Translations under genes and position numbers: made by a program
Notes under the pieces: generated by a model
What the model saw: only the letters and a program-made list of their open reading frames with translations
Database searches by the model: none
Told to the model about the DNA's origin: nothing
In this document: in pieces, positions 24,192-37,000 of the stretch
How positions within the stretch are numbered: position 1 is the first letter of the stretch
Layout of the letters: each line of letters opens with the position of its first letter
NCBI GenBank assembly: GCA_023935145.1
Contig: CM043698.1
Span: forward strand, 77,519,501 to 77,583,500
Direction: 5' to 3'
DNA from: Bretschneidera sinensis
Taxonomy: Eukaryota > Streptophyta > Magnoliopsida > Brassicales > Akaniaceae
Length of the DNA: 64,000 nucleotides

Positions 24192-26744
24192 TGTAACGAC
24201 CCATCCTGAGCGGGCCCACTCAGGACGGTATCAATTACCTTTCGAAATCGAGCACCTGGACACACAAATATATACTACAACAGAACAACATCTAATATAT
24301 ATTAGTTAAGATCATACAGAGATTACAATTATAAGGTTGTAGCTTTACAAGGTGTCTGAAGAGACACAGCCAACCGGTTACAACTTCACACCTAATATAC
24401 GATATAACACTAAGAAAAAAAGATTGACCGAGGATGCGACGCTCGTGGACCCACCTAAAACTTCATTGAACTTCAAAGCTTCACCATTTAAAATCCAAAA
24501 TCACCTGAAAGATTAGAAATAGGAAGGGGGTGAGCTATAAAGCTCAGCGAGTTCTTACACTACACAAAGTAGTCACTTGTTAGAAAAAGTTGAGGGCTTA
24601 TTATTATTTCTTTTTCCTTTCTACTTTGTTTGTTCGTATACATAGTCATTTAGCACTTTGCAAAACAACAATCTTAGTAATCATAATACGGTCCTATAAG
24701 ACCCACAACCAACTTGGAATCGCCATTCCATAGTCCATCAAAATATCACAATTTATCCATACAACCAAACATTTCATATGCCCCCTTACGGGCCAAGTAA
24801 TTCAAATTCGTGTATGATATGCCAATGCAGCATGATGCAATGATATGTATCATCTCATAATCAATCATAATCCATCGGGGACGTCTCCCCACGTACCGGT
24901 ACGTTTCACAAACAATAAATTTTCAGAACCCCCCTTGATCCGGGCCGGGTCCAATCATCCAAATATATTCGGTACCCTTTTTCACCCCTTGTGGGTAGGG
25001 ACCTATTGTCCTCACACATCACTCCCCCCTCAATAACATACCGTAAATTTCAATGAATGATATGAAATGAAATCAAGTGATGAACATCATCAAATTCTCA
25101 ACAATCCATACAATCACACAACATTCAGCACAAAGGTTTTGAAATCACTATCTCATCATTAATATATAATTTACTTATCTTACCACATAGTTATAAATAT
25201 AATTATTATATCTAAATAGCGAATTACAACTCTTATACAACCTTATTGTTTTGGTTTCCCCACTAACATTCATGCTTACCAAGAGTAGGGTAATACTCAC
25301 CTTACGCCAGACACTAATCGTGGATCACTTCTTTACCTTTACTACGATCATCCACCTCACCTATTGAAATGTCATTTTTAACAATTAAAGCAAACTACAT
25401 ATACAAATAGCCAATGAGTATAGTATTTAAAACTTAGACACTTAATAAGAAATCAATCATTCCATTTACTTAACACATATAAATCAAAGAAAATACTACT
25501 AAAGTTCTTTCTTCTCCTTAATCATCTATTTTCACTCTTTCCCTTCTTTCCTTCATTCTTTACTCCATAAAACTCTCAATTCATATAGACTTAAATTTCA
25601 AGACACTAACTTAGGATAATTACCAGCAAATATCAACTTGTAAAAAGTATTCATTCTAAATATAATTTCCCAATCCAGAAAAAATCTCTTACTTAGGAAT
25701 TTCTTTTAACTCCAAAAAGGGTTTCAAATTTACAGCCCATAGTAAAATTCTCTAACAATACTCATCTCAAAAATCATGTTATACAAGAATAAAACTTCAA
25801 ACTTTGTACATACAATCATCCTAAAAATCTTCAAACTTCACACACTCTTATTACTTTCTTCCAAAGTTCCATAATACATAAATTTCCAGATTTCTCACAA
25901 ATTTTCTCCCAACTTCAAATATTTCAAACTAAACCAATTTAAAATCAAATCATCCCAAATAAAGTTCTAGATAAACTTGAAGAAGTATACTTTAACTTAA
26001 AAATAGTTGGGACACAAAACTACCTCAAATTCTTGCTGAAAAACAGCTCACAAAACTGCCCAGAACACAAATTATTTCCAGAATTTCTGCACAATTCTCC
26101 CAACTTATACAACTCATAAATCCCTCAATTTAAATCCAAAAGACCTCACACAAAAGCCAAAAATCAACATCAAGAAGTCTACTTTAAGTTTGTAGTTGAA
26201 CACTTTTCGAAATTACCTCAAAATCTGCACGAAAAAGCCAAGGGAACAAAACGGGCTATTCCTCCCCTGCTCGGAGCGTGGGGTCCACGCGCCACTGTAG
26301 CCCGCTCGTGGAGGCTCACCTCCCTGGCCCGAAGATATCTGATGGTGGCAGAAGAAGGTTTTCAAAGTTTGAGGGCAAACGGAGCTTGAATAGTTAGGTT
26401 AAGGCTAGGTCAAAGTTTGGAAGAAATGGGTTTTGAGAAGGAAAAAATCTGGAGCTTTTCTTTCTTCTTCTCTCCTTCAGCCGAAATTGCAAATTGCCAA
26501 AGGAAAGATTTGCCACTCTAGGTCAACTTTTAGCTTATATACTCCCTCTAAATCTTGGCCTTTTACCACTCTACCCTTCCCCTTCTTCTTTTATTAATTT
26601 ACATACCATTTCCTTTAATTTTCCTTCTAGTATTTAAACAACTCCAAAGTTTTTGTTTCTTACTAAGAGATCCCTAAAAAAAAAAAAAAAAACTGAATTA
26701 TAAAACAAGATTATAAAAGCTTAAAAGAAATATCGGATTCTACA
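24192..26744 (-). repeat. 3' LTR of element B
   Basis: 2553 bp from TGTAACGACCC to GGATTCTACA (plus strand). It shares terminal U5 motifs (GGGATGGGTCGTTACA in the element sense) with elements A and D, but most of the rest has diverged. Short ORFs within it are chance. Confidence 0.95.
24877..24904 (-). other. paired hairpins in element B 3' LTR
   Basis: GGGGACGTCTCCCC followed directly by the perfect palindrome ACGTACCGGTACGT. It aligns base for base with LTR F (17141-17168), with every stem difference compensated. Confidence 0.9.
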
Positions 26745-26762
26745 GTTCTCCCCTCCTAAAAA
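26745..26762 (-). other. polypurine tract of element B
   Basis: The complement reads TTTAGGAGGGGAGAAC directly before the 3' LTR, the expected plus-strand primer. Confidence 0.8.
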
Positions 26763-26786
26763 CAATTTCGCCCTCGAAATTTTCAA

Positions 26787-27044
26787 CTAACCTGAATTGA
26801 GGAATAGATAAGGGTATTGGTTCTTCATTTCCACTTTGCTTTCCCATGTAGCTTCTTCGACTCCTCTATTTCTCCAAAGCACTTTAACCAAGGGAATGAC
26901 TTTGTTGCGAAGAACTTGTTCCTTAGAGTCCAAGATTTTTACTAGCATCTCCACATATGAAAAGTCCTTTTGAACTTCTATGGATTGGAATGGAATGATG
27001 TGCGACTCATCCTGTACATATTTGCGCAAAGTTGACACATACAT
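26787..27044 (-). pseudogene. integrase C-terminus with chromodomain, element B
   Basis: An open 85-codon segment (27044 to 26787) matches the end of chromovirus polyproteins: STLRKYVQDESH (the end of the integrase C-terminal region), then KILDSKEQVLRNKVIPLVKV and LWRNRGVEEATWE, then the family-typical YPYLF. The VKVLWRN and EEATWE motifs mark the chromodomain of the Tekay/Del group, which in known members guides integration to heterochromatin. Upstream sequence does not continue the expected pol, so this is an isolated well-kept piece. It lies close to the 3' LTR, as in intact relatives. Confidence 0.85.
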
Positions 27045-30000
27045 GTATTAATAAAAAAATAAATAAAACCAGACACTACAATTCTCCCCTGATAACAAGA
27101 TTAAATTTCATCCTCAAAATTTTCTTGACCAGAGTTCACAAAACTTCTAAATTATCACCTTCCTAAGTCTTCTTACTTTCTCAAGTACATTCTTCAATTT
27201 CTCAACTTTCTTCAAGATTTGACATTACAAGATTAAAATTCTATATCATTATCAACTTGAACTTTTTATATTTCGCTGCCAACCAACTACTCAAATACTA
27301 GAGTACTTTAACGTACTATTTTAATAAATCTCGTCTGATCTTACTAGAAACTCTTTTGCTCAGTAAGATGTGCTCAACCTTTAATCAACTACTCAACTTC
27401 GTATTTTTATCAAATCTCTACCATTCGATTTATCCAACTAGTCCCTCAACCACTCATTCCTAAACAAAAGTATTATTCATAGTCACCATCTTTTTACATC
27501 TTTTCTTTGCTCTTGCGTTAAAAACTAAAATTTTACCATTTCATACTCCTATCTACATATTTACTTTTCTATCTCAACTCCAGGCTTCAAACTTCAAGAG
27601 CCTCCAATTTTGTATAACTTAATCAAGTATCTCTCCCAAAATACCTCTCCACAAAATCATTTACTGACTATTCACTTTTTCTTATTATTTAATAACCTTT
27701 TCTCCAAAATAAATATTATACTTAGGGTTCATCAACAATGTTACCAAAATTTTAGTACTCGCTTTAGTTTAGGTCTTCGTTCAACTTCTGAGTTCATTCA
27801 CTTTTCAACATCTCTCAAGCAAAAGCTTCAAAAAAAAATTCTTTTTTTTTTTAATCACCATACATTAACCAATAAATTCATATGTAACTCTCCAATAGTA
27901 ATAGTTAAGTACTTTACTTTCTATTATGACTCCAAGTTGACTAGTCTCTCCTTAGCAACTATAATATGCCACAACCCATTCCATAACATTGTTTGAGCAT
28001 TTGGTGAACCAATTACTTTTATTTACATCTAACAACTCTATTCTACAAATTTCTTCTCCAACTTTATCACTTAGTTGTCCTCAAATATTACTTGTTTAAT
28101 TTGTCTTTGACTTCTACTTGAACTCCCAATGATTTTGTTGGAAATCACCTTGACAAGATGCCCAGGTGGTGATCTTCCAAATACCCATGTCTAAAATGAC
28201 TTATAGAAAGAAATACAGCAATCGAAAGTAAGAAAGAAAAGAACACAAGCCATTACAATGCTCTCTATCAAATCTATACTACTTCTCTCTCTTTACAACC
28301 AGCCTCTCTACAATGAGTCCCTCTTGTATGTCTGTGTCTTGTATCACAATGTTTTTCACATCTTATGGCATGAGAGAATGAAGCTAGGTGACCCTTTATA
28401 TAGTGTGCCACTTCTTGTCCAATCTTGAGCTTCATTCTCCACCCTTAGATCTTGATGACCACTCAACCATGGCCCTCCATCAATCCTGAGTGATATTGTG
28501 CGTTTTAATCTTGCATCTACGCACCTAACAAGAGGCTTAACCAAGTTGTACATGTATGCCTCAGTGTGCCTAGAGCCTAGGCACTGTAAAAGGGGCGGTG
28601 CGGCGCTAAGCAAACACCCTTTTCATCACTTGCTGGGTGGTGCGGCGCTGGTGAGGGAGAGCTGCGGCGCACACTGATGCTGGCCCTCTCTCAGCTGTGT
28701 GCACACATTCTCCAGCTTGTGTGCTGAAGCGCACACACTAATGTGCCTTCCTTTGCCTTGCTCCAAAGTGCCGCGCACACTTGTGTGCACTCCTTTAACA
28801 TGCTGAACTTCACTTTTCCACCTTTTGTTTAAACCTTAACCATGTTTAAACCTTAGACAAATACCAACAGATTTTTACTCACATAAACTTCCCCTTTTGA
28901 TATTCATGCACTTAAATTTACTATTCTCTTAGAACCTTTTCATTCTTTTATATATCCTCATAGATAAAGTCTTCTACTCATTCTTCATGTTATATACTCT
29001 ACACCTCATGTCAAATCAGTATTTCTTTTATAAAAATATTAAGGATACATTTCAGACGACTCTCCACCCCAAAAATTTTCAAAAGTGTCTATCCATTATC
29101 CTCATTACCATTAGTCCTTTCATTAACAATTTCTCACTTTTGTTTATCAAACGAACTAGTTTCCAACTTTCCAACTTTCTACCCATTCATACCCGTAGTA
29201 TCTCGATTCATACTTAGACCTTTATCTTTGAATCTTTGACTTTTATTTCCTTTTCATTTTTAACCCTTTTTCTTTTCTCATTTCTCTTTTCAGTCTGTTT
29301 ACGAAATCAAACCTTCTTGAAAACCATTTAAAACGTCACTTCTCCACTTTTCCTTACCAAATCATAAGTTTAACACACTGTGTACGTCGAAAATCCCATA
29401 CTCCTCGTAAATTCACTACAACTAGTAGTCTTCATATACAATACTTAGCATTCACAACACACAATCTTATACAATTCCTCAAAGGCGACTCTTAGTCCGA
29501 TAATAACTGATATTTTCTTCTTACACTTAATAAAAGTCAAATCTCAACTCTTTAACGTTTTATGATAATTCATTGATTAGTTTAGAATCTTTCCCTTCAC
29601 TTTACATTTAGCTTCTACATACATTCACACCATTTAATAACCTTTATTCCCTCTAATTACATCCTTCACTAACCATTTCTCCCAATACTCCCTTTTTTTT
29701 TTTGTACTCTAAATTTCATAGATTCATGAGTCGAAAGCTTTCCTCTTACAATACCTCCCTTTTATCCTATTACTGATAGTCGACAAATCCTTATTATTAA
29801 CTATGGTTGAGGGTTATAACTAATTGCCTCAATCTCAATCTTTCCATTATCTATTTATACCGTAATCCCTTATCTAGCAATCATTTGGCCTTGTATTCCA
29901 TACTTCTATTTTATCATAATTTCTCTAATACTCTGATATCTTATTTGAACTTTTGGTCTTCTCTAATACACCTTTTAAACATCTCGCTTTACTTAGTAAC

Positions 30001-31446
30001 CTCCTTTTCTGCGCATATACATCATACTTTCACAAATCATCATCCTTCTAATATGTTAACCGTATCTAAAACAAATTACTCATCGGTCATTAGATTTCTA
30101 AGTACTTCTAATATCTAAATTCAGCATCACACATCTCTTACCACAACCAAATTAATATTCGTCAATTTACATCTTCAAATAAGTTTTTAACAACTAGCAT
30201 CAACCATTTAATCATTCCTTCCATAATCAAAAGTCATGGTTTGCTACATCTTTTCCCTTTACAAATTCCATCTTCCAAATATTTCCAATTGGTCCTCTAC
30301 AAAAATCATTTACTTCGAATCTATCGCATAAGGTATTCTAATTATCCAAAAAGTTCTTGTTTAAGAAAACAATACTTCTTTTACTATCTCTCAAAATACT
30401 AAAGAATCTTCACTTGTGATTTATCTAACACCAACATTGCTTCACTTAAAAAAAAATTTGTTTTGTTTATTTTATTGCAAACAACCCTATTATGCCTTAC
30501 TATTACAATATCAACTTCTCTAATAAATTACTCCTATGCCTTTTTATACTCGTTAATCCATCTAAACTCCTACCAATATTTTTATTACCCTTCTCAAGTC
30601 CCACTTCATAATGAGATGCTCACAATTTCTACGAATTGATACAATTTCCCACTTCTTAAACCTCTCTACACCTTATAATAGATAATCACAACTCAAATTT
30701 TAGAATACCCTAAGTCCGATATCCAATCAACTAGCGCTCTCCCATATCACCACTTGAGTATAGAAGCACACGTACCTAGTACTCAAGATTTCCTCAATTT
30801 TTAATTTCACAATCTCTACAATAAATACTTCTTAAATCAAACATTACATAGCATTCACACAATCATCAATGACAAGCACTTTAGCATAGATATCATAAAA
30901 AAAAAAAATCATCCAATGAAATTTCATACATAACTCAATAAGGTTCATTAGTCCACTAAAACTCATTTTAGCTCATACTCTTAGAGAAATATTCTTAACA
31001 ATATCTTCAAGTCCTTTAACTAATAATTCAATAATAATTTACCAATGCTCACAAAAATCAATGCAATCCCTTACTCTTGTCACCTTTCCAAATTTCTACC
31101 AACAACCAAACCACATAATAAAATCTTTACAAACACATGAAAGATATAACAATCGAAGTGTTTGTATCACATCAAAGCATTTACATTCAGTATTCTCATC
31201 AAGGCAATCACCCATAAGGTTTTACGAAACATAGCAAAACGAGGCCATTTCAATCAACATCAATTTATAAAACTCCCAAACATATGTCGACTCAACGTAA
31301 CGCTCAATATATCTTACCCCCACCTAAACCATTACGATTTACCACTCCTATGCAACATCCTCTCTAACTTTACACAACCGACTCCCCACAACTACTCTAT
31401 ACATCATGCACCATGAAAATTTAAGTCTACAGAATCTTTAACCTAA
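27045..31446 (-). pseudogene. decayed interior of element B
   Basis: This stretch is very poor in G on the plus strand (that is, poor in C on the coding strand), like the coding strand of elements A and D. I see no convincing gag or RT motif and no long reading frame on the minus strand; the 128-codon plus-strand ORF at 27610-27996 is a chance opening in low-complexity sequence. Near 27075-27115 there is a second polypurine/LTR-start-like signature. Positions 28136-28869 are a separate insertion. Confidence 0.6.
28136..28869 (-). mobile_element. solo copia LTR nested in element B
   Basis: 734 bp, beginning TGTTGGAAATCACC and ending ACCAACA. It is clearly homologous to the LTRs of the copia element at 8467-14302 but shorter. 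Perfect duplications GATTT flank it (28131-28135 and 28870-28874). It is the third level of nesting: satellite, element A, element B, solo LTR. Confidence 0.93.
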
Positions 31447-31460
31447 GGCTCTGATACCAA
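31447..31460 (-). other. primer binding site of element B
   Basis: On the minus strand TTGGTATCAGAGCC lies three bases after the 5' LTR. It is an intact tRNA-iMet site. Confidence 0.9.
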
Positions 31461-31463
31461 AAT

Positions 31464-34017
31464 TGTAACGACCCATCCCGAGCGGGCCCACTCAGGACGG
31501 TATCAATTACCTTTCGAAATCGAGCACCTGGACACACAAATATATACTACAACAGAACAACATCTAATATATATTAGTTAAGATCATACAGAGATTACAA
31601 TTATAAGGTTGTAGCTTTACAAGGTGTCTGAAGAGACACAGCCAACCGGTTACAACTTCACACCTAATATACGATATAACACTAAGAAAAAAAGATTGAC
31701 CGAGGATGCGACGCTCGTGGACCCACCTAAAACTTCATTGAACTTCAAAGCTTCACCACTTAAAATCCAAAATCACCTTAAAGATTAGAAATAGGAAGGG
31801 GGTGAGCTATAAAGCTCAGCGAGTTCTTACACTACACAAAGTAGTCACTTGTTAGAAAAAGTTGAGGGCTTATTATTATTTCTTTTTCCTTTCTACTTTG
31901 TTTGTTCGTATACATAGTCATTTAGCACTTTGCAAAACAACAATCTTAGTAATCATAATACGGTCCTATAAGACCCACAACCAACTTGGAATCGCCATTC
32001 CATAGTCCATCAAAATATCACAATTTATCCATACAACCAAACATTTCATATGCCCCCTTACGGGCCAAGTAATTCAAATTCGTGTATGATATGCCAATGC
32101 AGCATGATGCAATGATATGTATCATCTCATAATCAATCATAATCCATCGGGGACGTCTCCCCACGTACCGGTACGTTTCACAAACAATAAATTTTCAGAA
32201 CCCCCCTTGATCCGGGCCGGGTCCAATCATCCAAATATATTCGGTACCCTTTTTCACCCCTTGTGGGTAGGGACCTATCGTCCTCACACATCACTCCCCC
32301 CTCAATAACATACCGTAAATTTCAATGAATGATATGAAATGAAATCAAGTGATGAACATCATCAAATTCTCAACAATCCATACAATCACACAACATTCAG
32401 CACAAAGGTTTTGAAATCACTATCTCATCATTAATATATAATTTACTTATCTTACCACATAGTTATAAATATAATTATTATATCTAAATAGCGAATTACA
32501 ACTCTTATACAACCTTATTGTTTTGGTTTCCCCACTAACATTCATGCTTACCAAGAGTAGGGTAATACTCACCTTACGCCAGACACTAATCGTGGATCAC
32601 TTCTTTACCTTTACTACGATCATCCACCTCACCTATTGAAATGTCATTTTTAACAATTAAAGCAAACTACATATACAAATAGCCAATGAGTATAGTATTT
32701 AAAACTTAGACACTTAATAAGAAATCAATCATTCCATTTACTTAACACATATAAATCAAAGAAAATACTACTAAAGTTCTTTCTTCTCCTTAATCATCTA
32801 TTTTCACTCTTTCCCTTCTTTCCTTCATTCTTTACTCCATAAAACTCTCAATTCATATAGACTTAAATTTCAAGACACTAACTTAGGATAATTACCAGCA
32901 AATATCAACTTGTAAAAAGTATTCATTCTAAATATAATTTCCCAATCCAGAAAAAATCTCTTACTTAGGAATTTCTTTTAACTCCAAAAAGGGTTTCAAA
33001 TTTACAGCCCATAGTAAAATTCTCTAACAATACTCATCTCAAAAATCATGTTATACAAGAATAAAACTTCAAACTTTGTACATACAATCATCCTAAAAAT
33101 CTTCAAACTTCACACACTCTTATTACTTTCTTCCAAAGTTCCATAATACATAAATTTCCAGATTTCTCACAAATTTTCTCCCAACTTCAAATATTTCAAA
33201 CTAAACCAATTTAAAATCAAATCATCCCAAATAAAGTTCTAGATAAACTTGAAGAAGTATACTTTAACTTAAAAATAGTTGGGACACAAAACTACCTCAA
33301 ATTCTTGCTGAAAAACAGCTCACAAAACTGCCCAGAACACAAATTATTTCCAGAATTTCTGCACAATTCTCCCAACTTATACAACTCATAAATCCCTCAA
33401 TTTAAATCCAAAAGACCTCACACAAAAGCCAAAAATCAACATCAAGAAGTCTACTTTAAGTTTGTAGTTGAACACTTTTCGAAATTACCTCAAAATCTGC
33501 ACGAAAAAGCCAAGGGAACAAAACGGGCTATTCCTCCCCTGCTCGGAGCGTGGGGTCCACGCGCACTGTAGCCCGCTCGTGGAGGCTCACCTCCCTGGCC
33601 CGAAGATATCTGATGGTGGCAGAAGAAGGTTTTCAAAGTTTGAGGGCAAACGGAGCTTGAATAGTTAGGTTAAGGCTAGGTCAAAGTTTGGAAGAAATGG
33701 GTTTTGAGAAGGAAAAAATCTGGAGCTTTTCTTTCTTCTTCTCTCCTTCAGCCGAAATTGCAAATTGCCAAAGGAAAGATTTGCCACTCTAGGTCAACTT
33801 TTAGCTTATATACTCCCTCTAAATCTTGGCCTTTTACCACTCTACCCTTCCCCTTCTTCTTTTATTAATTTACATACCATTTCCTTTAATTTTCCTTCTA
33901 GTATTTAAACAACTCCAAAGTTTTTGTTTCTTACTAAGAGATCCCTAAAAAAAAAAAAAAAAAAACTGAATTATAAAACAAGATTATAAAAGCTTAAAAG
34001 AAATATCGGATTCTACA
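31464..34017 (-). repeat. 5' LTR of element B
   Basis: 2554 bp, nearly identical to 24192-26744. TSD ATTGT follows. It includes the paired hairpins at 32149-32176. Confidence 0.95.
32149..32176 (-). other. paired hairpins in element B 5' LTR
   Basis: Identical to the copy at 24877-24904: a GGGGA/TCCCC hairpin with a CGTC loop, then ACGTACCGGTACGT. Confidence 0.9.
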
Positions 34018-37000
34018 ATTGTTAAGTTGAATGTGGTGTTGTTTAAAAGATCTATAAATTCTTTTAAGCTTAAGTTTTGAGAGAAACATGTAGAGAGATT
34101 ATTTGGTAATTTACCAGTAACTGATAGGCAAATGATCACTTTTATTTCATTCGAGTTAGAAAGAGAAGTTTTAGAATGATGAGAGGATATTCTTCCAAGG
34201 TAAGTGCGGATGTCGATAGACCCTTAACCTGGAATAGATTTAAAGAGGTTTTCCTTGATAACTATTTTTCTTAGACCCCTAGAGCCCAACAAGATATAGA
34301 TTTTATTTATTTGGGGTAAGTGTGTTGATTGTGGCTCAGTATAATAGGAGATTTGTGGCTTTATTGAGGTTTGAACCGAAAATGGTATACCCAAAGGAGA
34401 AGAAGTGTAAGAAGTTCATAGATGAATTATGTTTTAAGGTTTGATCAATACTACCGTACATGAGGCATATGAATTATGTCAGATTGGTGGATAAATCATT
34501 TCAAATTGAGAAAGATGTGATGAAGTTTAAAAAATAATATTAATAATAATAAATAAATAAATAATGGTTAAAGAGGCTTAAGCATAAAGGTTATAGATGT
34601 AGTGGTAGTATGAGTGTACAGGGTGAGAGACCACCCCAAATGAGGCATTCTTTGTCATAGGGAAATGAAGTACAGAGTCAGAGGAAAGAAGGATCTATTA
34701 TTTTTGTAACTCATAATACTTTTGGTGGGACCCTTAATTTGGGAGACAGGTTATGGGAACTGGGAATCATGGCAGAGGGAGTAAGTATGCCACCAAGAGG
34801 AAATGGTAATCTGACGTATGATTGAGAGATAAAAGTTGTTATAAATATATTCAGATAAGATATTTATTTCATAATTGTTCTAATTTGAGGTGTTTTATAT
34901 ATAGAAAAAAAAAGGTGGATATGTCAATGTTGGTTGATCTTGATACAACCCATTCTTTTGCATCCAGTATTCATATGAAGTCTATTGAAGTGTATATTAG
35001 TCCTTGGATGCAAAATATTTTTATTGAAGTCCTCACTAGAGATAGAGTGATAATCATAAAAAAAATTTCAAGGGTTGTGTGATTCGTATCAGTGATAGAG
35101 AAGCTGAAACTGAGTTATAATTTCATTTAATTTTGAGAATGAATTGGTTGTTGAAGTAATTACGCTTGGGTTGATTGTTCCAGTAAGAAGGTAGTGTTCA
35201 AGATATAGACGTGAGATACTTTCTAACTATCTTATTATTGCTCTGACCACTAGGAGATGATTGAAGAAAGGTTGTGAGGAGTATTTAGCATACATAATGG
35301 ATCCTAGAAAGGAAAATAGGAAGTTAGAATAAATTTTAGTGGTGAAAGATTATTCTAATATAATTTCTTGATGAGTTGTCTAGGTTGCCTCCAAGTAGGG
35401 AGATTAAATTTTCTATTGATGTGATACCAGGATCATCATATATATTTAATAGCACCCTACAGAATGACATCAACTGAATTGAGAGAGTTGAACATACCAT
35501 TTTAAGAATTGGTGGATAAACAATTTATCTGACCCAATGTATTTGGGGAGTCAGGTATTGTTAGTGAAGAAGGAAGATGGAATGATAAGAGTGTGTATAG
35601 GCTACAAATAGTTGAATAAGAACAAATACATTTTTCCCAAGATAAATAAAGGGTTTGAGCAGTGTAAGGAGTAAAAGTGTTTTCTAAGATAAACTTGAGA
35701 TCAAGTTATCACCAATTGAAGATAGAGAATAGAGACGTGCCTAAGACTGTTTTTAGGACACGTTATAGTCATAAGTTTCTTGTAATGACATTTGGATTTA
35801 AAAATGTTCCAGAAACATTCATGGACTGGATGAATAAAATGTTTGAACCATTTCTTAATAATCTTGTGGTTGTATTCATCAATAACATTTTGATATATTT
35901 TGAGACCAAGGAAGAGCAGGTAAAACCTTTAAAAATTGTGTTGGAGATCTTGAGGAGAAAAAGATTGTATGATATAAGTTCTCTTAGTGTGAATGTTGGT
36001 TGAATGAAATAACTTTTTTGGAACATGTAATATCCGAAAATGGCATAATAGTTGATCCACAAAAGGTAGAGATAATGTTAAGTTGGGAAAAACTAACTAA
36101 TGTAACTGAGAATAGAATCTTCTTGGGATTAGCATGTTACTATAGAAGATTCTTTCAGAAATTTTTATGTAACGCTGTTGAATAGATTGATCAGGAAAGA
36201 GGTGAGATTTGTATGGTAAGGGTAGTATGAGAAAAAATTCCAATTACCAAAAAAAAATGAGATATTGACTACAACACCAGTATTGGTGTTTTCCTTCTGG
36301 TGATAAAGGATTTGTGGTGTATAGTGATGCGTCACATCAATGATTGGGATATATGTAACATAGGAAAGCTATGGCCCATACTTCTAGGTGATTGAAGACT
36401 CATGATGGAAATTACCCTACCTATAACTTATAGTTGGCTGCTATAGTATTTACTTTAAAAGATTGGAGACATCATCTGTATGGAGCCACTTGGGAGATAT
36501 TCATTGGTTACAAGAGTTTAACATACATACCTACCCAGAGAAAGTTGAATTTGAGGTAAAGATGGTGGATGAAGTGGTTTGTGACTATGATTGTACAATT
36601 CCCTATCATCCAGAAAAATATGAAGGTGATAGCTGATGCATTGAGTAGAAAGTCTACAGGAAAGTTAACTACAATCGGGAGTTTTGATGTGAAATTAATG
36701 ATAGATTTAGACAAATAAGAATGAAACTAAATATCAGTGATAGAGGAGCATGGTAAACGAATATGGGTGTACAGTCATCCATAGTAAAATGTTTCAGAGA
36801 TGCAAGGTAGAGATAAAAAGATAGAAAAGATTAAGCATTGAGTGCTTACTAGAAAGCAATATAAGTTAAAAATTTGAAATTATGGTATCCTGGTCTTGGA
36901 ACATAGAAATAGTATTCCCAATAATGCGGAGTTGAGAAAAAAGATAAAAAGGGTGACACATAATGATGTAGATTAATGCAATCAAGTAACAATAAGATGT

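Larger units (their letters stand above)
24192..34017 (-). mobile_element. Tekay-type Ty3/gypsy element B nested in element A
   Basis: Antisense element of 9826 bp with perfect duplications ATTGT at 24187-24191 and 34018-34022. Its two 2.55 kb LTRs differ by only about four substitutions and two small indels, so it is the most recent large insertion here. The interior (26745-31463) has a primer site, a polypurine tract and a well-kept chromodomain, but otherwise no credible long ORF, and it carries a solo copia LTR. Confidence 0.95.

Noticed and set aside
24845..25036. 63-codon ORF repeated at 32117-32308
   Set aside because: It lies within both LTRs of element B and is duplicated only because the LTR is; no protein family is recognised.
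27610..27996. 128-codon plus-strand ORF in element B interior
   Set aside because: It runs antisense to the element in G-poor, low-complexity sequence where stops are rare by composition; no motifs.
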